From contig OY997588.1 in assembly GCA_963921825.1 (NCBI GenBank), positions 59,094,803 through 59,158,802 on the forward strand: a stretch of 64,000 bases of DNA. Direction: 5' to 3'. The notes below the pieces were generated by a model. That model saw only the letters and a program-made list of their open reading frames with translations. It was not told the origin of the DNA and did not search any database. The translations under genes were made by a program, and so were the position numbers. Below are positions 56,867 to 64,000 of this stretch, one piece after another; the first letter of the stretch is position 1, and every line of letters starts with the position of its first letter. Origin of the DNA: Erodium maritimum. Taxonomy: Eukaryota > Streptophyta > Magnoliopsida > Geraniales > Geraniaceae.

Positions 56867-59743
56867 GTCTATCCCCCTTAAAAGAATTTCGTCCTCGAAA
56901 TTTAAACGAACGTGCTCCTCATGACCCTATCTCAGGGGACGTCCTGCTCAAAACTCGTAAGCGAGGGATCCGCGATGTACTTCCGTAGTTTGGGGAACAC
57001 GTGGAAGCTGCTAGGCAACGACTCTAGTTCTGCCTGAAGATCTCAAAAGTACGATAACTTGCGGGGCCAACTTGCCTCCGTCGCGATGAAACCGCTAAAG
57101 GTCCTTCTTAAGCTCACTTTCAGAAATATCTGATATCCAATGAAACTCAAGAGGCCTACGCCTTTCATCCGTGTACTCTTCTGTCGGCTCAGCACGGTCT
57201 TTAACTGTTTCCGAATCTACGTGACCTTCACTTAGTCGTGCTTCGCTAGATCACGCTAGTTACTCAAACGCCAGTCTTGGCGGTGACAAACGGTCTTACT
57301 CAACAGTTCGTAAATCCAACGTGCAAAGTCTCACACCGGCTCAAAGAAAAACCGAGAAAATCACAAGCCGAATAACACTCAACACTTAAGAATCTCAGGT
57401 AACGGTCTAGATGTCCTATACCAGAATTTTCCGTCGGCACAGGTATCCTACCGGGACGCTCTGCAAGTCGAACAGAGTCGGAACCACACACCAACATTAC
57501 TTCTCAATTTCCTCCTTAGCAACCGTTACCGGGATTAACTACAACAGAACTCAAACACTATAAAGTCAAGACCAACCACAAACAATTCTACAAGGAAGTA
57601 ATACCCAAAATCAAACTTGGCGTTGGCAACCAGTATTAATTAACGCTTCACAATTTCAACGTGAAACAAATTAGATCAACACAAGGAATCAAGGAGTACA
57701 CACAACAAGTCGTTTAGCCTTCAGACACTGAGGAATAACGGATAACGATCTTGGTAACCTAGACTGGAATCTGGCGTCGGTGTAGGTAGCGGACCGTCAC
57801 AAACAACCTCGATATAGACACCCCTCACCAGAATCCTCAACGGTGCAGGTATCACCCCGGAACAGTCGACATCGGTCTAGACATGCCATACCGGAATTTT
57901 CCGTCGGTATGGGTGTCTTACCGGTATACTCCGAAAATCGGACAAAGGCGGAGCTGTCCGCAGATGTAACTCCTCAGTTTTTCTTTAGTAACCGTCACAC
58001 GAATAGTTCACACTGGAACGTCAATAAGGTCATGTCACACACAAGACGAGCAAGTAACACACAAAAACAATCATCCAGTCAAAGGTTCTCCTAACCACTG
58101 CAGGGTTCGGAACAACCACTCGTTTCATCCCATCTCGTGGGAAGGTAGGCGTATCTCAATCAAGTAAATGGTACAATGTACCGGCACCTAGTCGAAAGGC
58201 GACACGTCTCAAAACATACTTTAATCAAAAGCTCCTGTCATACCAAGCATGGCACACTTGGCCAACGTAGCAACATGTCACACCGGGTAAACCTTATCAA
58301 GATCTCAACCTGATACGGATCAGCCACACATCAAGCATCACAATCCTAGATCGTGGTAAAACCATCAACACTTAACTACGATCAAGCAAGAAGGTTATCC
58401 AACTCGCGATATTTCTCTTGATGTCGATACCAGTTCACAACTCCTGACCAAACCACCTTACAAGTCGTTCATCCAAGTCATCGTATCAACGAGACAACGG
58501 TTCTCAAAAACCGGTGCATGGTTCAGTACAACCACGAATTCTACCGACATCTAGTCGGACGAACGACGTACAACAACAATGGACGGTAGAACCTCTTACT
58601 GGCACTTAGCCAAAAGTAGGCGTCCTTCAAGACACCAAAACTAAACGTACAATAATCGCGCTCGACAGCGAAACACAATCCAAGATCGATTAACAAAGGT
58701 TGTCCCAACCGGTGGTATTCCTTATACCGTTGACACTCGTTCACGAGCTGTCGATCAAAACAATCTTGTAGTCAAGTCCACCCAAGTCACCACTTAAGGA
58801 GTAATCAACACGTACTGAGATCTCGATAATTTGAACAGTTCAGGAACTAACGCGGTTCCTTCAATCGTTCCTCGAACAACTCAGAACCAACAACGGTTAA
58901 CTCTTAACTTTCCATGTGCCCAGCTTGGCACAAAATCCGACCTACCACACAACGCTTCGTTCGGTGCCATCTTGTTACTGGCCTGGAAGCTTGTGGTAGT
59001 TTCCCTCGGCTGTCTGTTGCCGGATTTCAACGTGAGGTGCTCTCACTTCTATGGCGTAACTTAATGGTTATGCTTAGTCCTCGCGGGATGTTAGCTTTCG
59101 TTCTTCTCTTGCTGATGGATATCTGCCTTGGTACTCGGTTCGCGTTCTCCGTATTCTTCTCCGCTGGGAAAATCGCCTGATTAACTCTCGGTGTTATCCG
59201 CCTGTTCCGTGTGAATTGGCGGCAAACTGATTAGTCCCTCTATGAAGAACATAGAGAACACACTCTAATCCAATCTCTCACGCACGGCACACACTCGTGC
59301 AACTTTTCTCTCGTTAACCGGAATTTTGAGACAAAATCGTCTCGAAGGTTCGAATCTTATGACCTAAATCTTCTAGCGGGAGTAGAAGAAGTTGGATATT
59401 ATGACCCTGTGGGTTATGGGTCCACCACGTTTCCGCTGCGCTACTCTTATCTTATCGTCGCTTGGTCATCTCCGATGACCGTTCGGACCGTTTACTGGGC
59501 AAGGCTGTAGGCTTTCACTGCTCGGGCATTCGCTACTGATAGCATTCGACGAACGCCTGATGTTTCACCAATCGGTTCTTAAAACTCGATTCTCACTATC
59601 GAAGAAGGAAAAGAGCTTCCCGTACTACTAGGTCTGTTACTCCTCTTTCAAACTCAAACTGACGTTAGTCGGTACTACCACACCTCTAGTCGGTGTGTTA
59701 AGATAATGGTGGGCTTACCAATTTTTTTAAACTCATCCCCTCA
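56867..59743 (-). other. E4 non-coding internal region downstream of gag
   Basis: No pol domain is recognised in any frame. Two related blocks of about 80 bp with CCAGAATTTTCCGTCGG / CCGGAATTTTCCGTCGG lie near 57420-57480 and 57885-57950. The position between gag and purine tract is where pol should be. Confidence 0.6.
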
Positions 59744-60909
59744 TCAAGTAATCACGAAACAATAGTCCTCTCCCAAATCAGTCAGGACACATGGTCTCGA
59801 TCTTCCGTAGTGGTAACATGTCCTCTCATCTGAGCGCGACCTCTCTTCGGTTCTTGTTGGACTACCTGCAGAGCGGTCTGCTGATCCACTACTCAATGGG
59901 CAGTCCCGACCCAGATGTTCCAACAGTCTGCACGAAGGACAAAAATGTGCCACCGGGGCAGGTCCAATAGACGCTACTGCCCCAACCCGTCGTGTCCCAC
60001 CAGACTGGGTCTGTGGCTGAAACAATCATGAGGTCCTCAGCCTCCTAGGATCGCGACTTTCTGACGGCCTTAGGAAGCCACTCGGCCTCGGCCTGATCTT
60101 CCGCGCTCTGGTGGTCTCTCGAAAATGCTTCTCAATGGCTAGTGCCTGGTCCACTAGTACATAAATAATCCTCATCCTGAAGGCAATAACTCGATCCATG
60201 ATAGACGAGATGAGTCCTCTCTCGAAACGCCCGCAGCGGCTCTCCTCGGTCTGTACCATCTCGGCGCGAAGCGAGACAGGGACGTGAACCTCGCCTCATA
60301 CTCAGAGACGGTCATCCCTCTCCGCTGCATATCCAAAAGCTGCTGGTGTCGATCGTCTCGAACAGATCGAGGGAAATACTGTTCCAGGAATAGTCTGCTG
60401 AACACCTGAAAGTCATCTCCAAACCTGGTCTGCACATGCTGCCACCAATAGTATGCTTCTCCCTCAAGCTGGATAGTCGCGAAAGATACTCTCAAACGAC
60501 TATCGGATACCTCAGACGTATCCATATTGTGGTTAATCCATTCCAACCAACCTGCGACAACCACGGGGTCTGAACTCCCAGAGTCGACTGATGTGCCCAG
60601 CTTGCGAAAATCTAAGGGTGCCTGGGCCGTATGGCAGTCAAAATGGCCTGGCCTCTCGACATAGGCTGTGGTAGCCGTGGACACGGTCTCTGGTTCTGGT
60701 GCTACGGTCTCCTGCTGAGCGTTGATTGCTGCTGGTACTGCGCGAACCACCTCCTCTAGAGGGGCCGCCTGAGTCGGCTCTGCGACTAGAGGAACTCTAG
60801 GTGCTGACCCTAGCGGTCCACCCTCAAAACTCTGGTGCCTTGTGGAAGCAGCACTCTGGGCGCTCGCTGCCCTTACTAGTCCAACAGCTGGTGTCTGGCT
60901 CTGCCCCAC
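59744..60909 (-). pseudogene. E4 gag remnants
   Basis: A Gypsy retrotrans_gag domain is clear in the 60172-60909 frame (AGWLEWINHNMD, AYYWWQHVQTRFGDD, FLEQYFPRSVRDDRHQQLL, MTVSEYEARFTSLSRFAP). A cysteine-rich knuckle-like block (FCPSCRLLEHLGRDCPL) lies downstream at 59744-60025. A few breaks separate the parts; fossil. Confidence 0.85.
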
Positions 60910-62279
60910 AGCTGGGCGGCTCCTAGTCCCTCTCGGGATTTAAACACTGGACATCCTGTGTACTCGTTGCATTTATAACGTAAGTATTCATAAATCAATT
61001 TAACTCAAGTGGTTCGATTTGTCATAAAGGGACGTTCTCATGCGTCTTAAAGGGATCCTACTTGGATCGGTAGTACGTAGTATAGTTTAGAACAAACGGT
61101 TTGATCAAAACACAAGGACGTTCACGCGCGTCCCACCAGGATCATAAAATGACCAACATCACTTAGGCTTAGTAGATATATATATAATACTTTATATATA
61201 GGCAAACAAAGCCGCATCTTAGTGCGTCTCACAACATCAATCAGCGGTTCAATCAAATCAATCAACTCCCACAGGAGGAACAGTCTCAAGTAATTCACAC
61301 AAATCACAAGGCAACATGCATACCCCTCGATCGAGTATTTTCCCAACACGTGGGGTCTAGAATAGTAACACGATCAATTTCACAAAACTTAACATTTCTT
61401 TCCTTTCCACAGGTTCTCCACACTTTAACTTTTATCCAAACCTTCATGTCGATCTCACGTCGTTACAACCCGATTCAGGCGTCCCCGAATCTCGTTGTAA
61501 CCACTTGACATCCAACCATCATGTTCGACTATAGTGGCGCCCCTGAGTCAACCCGTGATAGTGCAAACATTTCAGTTCTACAGAAGTCTCGGCATGACCT
61601 ATTCGTATTTTCCACTAACCATCCGCTTAAGCGGGACATCCAATCATCAAATTCACAACACACTCAACACAATTAAGGTTCCCATAATCAGCAAAAGTAC
61701 ACCTCATCAGTAAAGTACCGCAGTACCACTCGGGTTTCTACCCTTTATTTAATTGACGTCCAATTGGATTATCATTTCAACTTTAATCCTTAAATAACGG
61801 TTAACATCTTAACCAAGTCAATACTCCAACAATTTAACACTTTAATAGTTCAACAGTTTAATAAGTCAAGAAGTCAACACTTCAACAAGTCAACAATTGA
61901 ACAAGTCAATATTTCAAATTGAGGAACCATGAAACGGCCAACCAAGTTGGAAACACAATTGAACCAATGGTTTACTCAATAACCAATTCACAATAGTTCG
62001 ATCATCGCTCGTTGGACCAACCTTGATCTCAACCATCGACATCCCAGATCACTGAGGCATAGCAATTAGAGCATACGACACATGTAAAGCAAATCACACA
62101 ATATCGAAAAGTTCCAACCTTTATCAAGGCGCTCAAATCATAAAGACTTTTATCGTTCCAACTCTACGTATCGAATAATTCCGACTACGTCACTGAGTAC
62201 CAAAACTTAGACTCCCTAACTCTACTAACCTAATTGATGTGCGGTCCGAGGTTTTGAAAACAAGTTCAAAATGAAACCA
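60910..62279 (-). other. E4 leader between 5' LTR and gag
   Basis: About 1.4 kb of non-coding sequence between the primer site and gag. Near 61800-61920 there is a run of short repeats of the type AACAAGTCAAC/AACAGTTTAATAAGTC. Confidence 0.6.
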
Positions 62280-62295
62280 GGCTCTGATACCAAAT

Positions 62296-64000
62296 TGTCA
62301 CGCCCCAAATCCGGTATTGACAAGACTCGAGACGTGACCTAAAGATAAAATCAAGTAAAACAATAAAAGTGTCTCAAATCCAATATAAATCTCCAACTTT
62401 ACCTCAATTAAAATATCTCAAGTAAAAACTCATAACAAATCCTTTAACATAGGGTTCATAACCAAAAGTAAGACCAAAACCGTCTCTAGAATAAGTGCAC
62501 CCGGACCGACAGAAGCTCCCGAGCCTCGAGTACACTACTCATCACGCAAGCTTGTAAAAATAGTAAATAACCAAATAGGGGTGAGCTTACGCTCAGTAGG
62601 GAAAATTCATAACAAGGGCAACCTTTAAGTTTAATAAATAAGAATTCACAATTCCGTTCAAATCCCAATGTTACGAAGAACTAAGAAGATGATGAAATAC
62701 GAGAATGAAACGGGTATTTAACGCTTTTAAGGAGTGAGCAATATCCATAGAAAATAAGGGAAACAATGCATTTCTTAACATCAAAAGGAGATAGAGCGTT
62801 TAAGTAATGCCGTGGGACATGAAGTCACCACCCTCCGATCCACAATACTCTTTGTATCATATCGGATTTTCCCTCGGCCCAGAGGAGACGCATGACATCA
62901 CAGAGACGTATAATGTCGAGAATACCGGAAACATCCATATGAGGACGCATTCGTCGGGACCCTCGGAAACGTCTCCAAAGGACCATGAATCATCGGAAAC
63001 CGAGATAATGCCCCCGTAGGACGCATATGCTCGGGTGAATCAACAAGTAACCAATCCCCGCAGGGTAACCCATCCAATGCCCCGCAGTGTCCAATAACCA
63101 ATGCCCCGCATGGTCCAATAACCGATGCCCCGCAGGGTCCAATAATCAATGCCCGCAGGGTCCAATAACCAATGCCCGGCAGGGTCCAGTAATCAATGCC
63201 CCGCAGGGTCCAACAATCAATGCCCCGCAGGGTCCAACCCACCGGCTATGATACTACCCCACACCAGTATTCCCTTTGGTGTGGGTACCATACCAGATCG
63301 CAAGTCATCGGCTTAGGTACTACCCCACACCAGTATTCCCTTTGGTGTAGGTACCTTACACGCACTACCCCACACCGCAGTGTGGGTGCCATACCGATAT
63401 AGAACCCAACTCAAAGATCCACAAGAGAGTAACATACTAAACAATCATAGAACAACCAAAACTTAGAACAACACAATTCTATCACAACACAACCGACCGC
63501 ACTCCATCGGTCTATCATTCACCCGATCATGTACCATTTAGCACAAACAATTATACTCAACATTCATACAATTATTCATCCAAGCATTCGATCAAGTAAC
63601 CATTCAAGCATTCAAAGTTCAACATGCAAATCATCTAGTTGTATTAGACTCTTATCTCATCCAAAACTAGGCAACCAAGGCATGTGAGGCGAACACAAAC
63701 AATCCTAGGGCTCATCTCGGCCTTTCTACCAGTAAAGCATTTCCCAAGTATTGAAAGAGAATTACAGTAGTTATTCCCATCTTAATCATGCATACTAGAC
63801 ACGTCCGGTTATTAGTAATTGAAAGACGATTATTCTAGTTATTCACATCCTATATGCAATTCTAGGGCCTTTCCGATTTTATTAATCTAATAGGCATACT
63901 AAGTATTGAAATGCACGAGGAGTTAGTACTTTCCCTACCTTGTGGTCTTCCTCTAATAATCCTTCTAGTTGCTGACGACCGGTTCAACTCCGTCTTTTCG
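62296..64000 (-). repeat. E4 5' LTR (cut by window edge)
   Basis: Matches the left LTR at offset 8296, starting TGTCACGCCCC at 62296. The 24-bp tandem block lies at about 63077-63238 with seven units. Confidence 0.88.

Larger units (their letters stand above)
54000..64000 (-). mobile_element. E4: Ty3/Gypsy element with gag but no recognisable pol (runs off window)
   Basis: The 3' LTR is on the left (54000-56866) and the 5' LTR starts at 62296 and leaves the window; the element reads right to left. A tRNA-Met primer site (plus-strand GGCTCTGATACCA, about 62280-62292) adjoins the 5' LTR and a purine tract (AAGGGGGATAGAC on minus) adjoins the 3' LTR, preceded by the TTTCGAGGACGAAATTC block common before Gypsy 3' LTRs. 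The internal region is only about 5.4 kb. Gag remnants lie at 59744-60909; I recognise no protease, RT, RNase H or integrase in 56900-59740. Broken. LTR divergence is a few percent by eye. Confidence 0.85.

Overview
The window is nuclear DNA from a flowering plant, probably a eudicot (species not determinable from sequence alone). Evidence: a plant SERAT2-type serine acetyltransferase, an intronless P-class pentatricopeptide repeat (PPR) gene, and a dense background of plant Copia, Gypsy, LINE, SINE, Mutator-like and hAT-like repeats. Only two host protein genes can be supported: the 3' part of the SERAT2-like gene (1-990, +) and the complete PPR gene (41859-43865, -). Nearly everything else is mobile-element DNA, AT-rich filler or unrecognised sequence.

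Layout: 1-990 SERAT2-like CDS, continuing off the left edge. 1183-1829 a LINE-derived fragment. 1830-4983 two Mutator-like inverted-repeat elements, the second carrying a nested 502-bp MITE with a perfect 9-bp target duplication (TSD). 4993-6276 degenerate short repeats. 6282-21493 an old Copia element (E1, +, TSD ACACA) that contains a young Copia element in the opposite orientation (E2, 10756-19186) plus a partial tandem copy of E2. 21879-24634 a Gypsy solo LTR (TSD AGCAC). 25537-33997 a third Copia element with both LTRs (E3, +, TSD GAACA). 34668-36409 a non-autonomous LINE-like insertion with an 11-bp TSD. 36590-37354 a tRNA-type SINE followed by a GC-rich hAT-like MITE. 38449-39232 the 5' end of a Gypsy-like element with a compound microsatellite. 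41859-43865 the PPR gene. 44115-45290 a LINE ORF2 fragment. 45424-50021 a Mutator-like element with two relatives inserted in it, all three with perfect 9-bp TSDs. 50150-51640 a Gypsy LTR-like stretch. 51780-53230 another LINE ORF2 fragment. 54000 to the right edge a Gypsy element (E4, -) with a recognisable gag and no recognisable pol.

The two host genes are not functionally linked. SERAT2 makes O-acetylserine for cysteine synthesis; the PPR protein probably binds an organellar RNA. I found no convincing undescribed multi-gene system. The most interesting material is a Mutator-like inverted-repeat family whose long ends are built of about 31-bp subterminal repeats and whose members nest in each other and enclose GC-rich gene-like segments; the E1/E2 recombination structure; the Copia copies that share the same broken reading-frame pattern; and the gag-bearing, pol-less Gypsy element.

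All element boundaries, TSDs and difference counts were read by eye. No database search or alignment was run.
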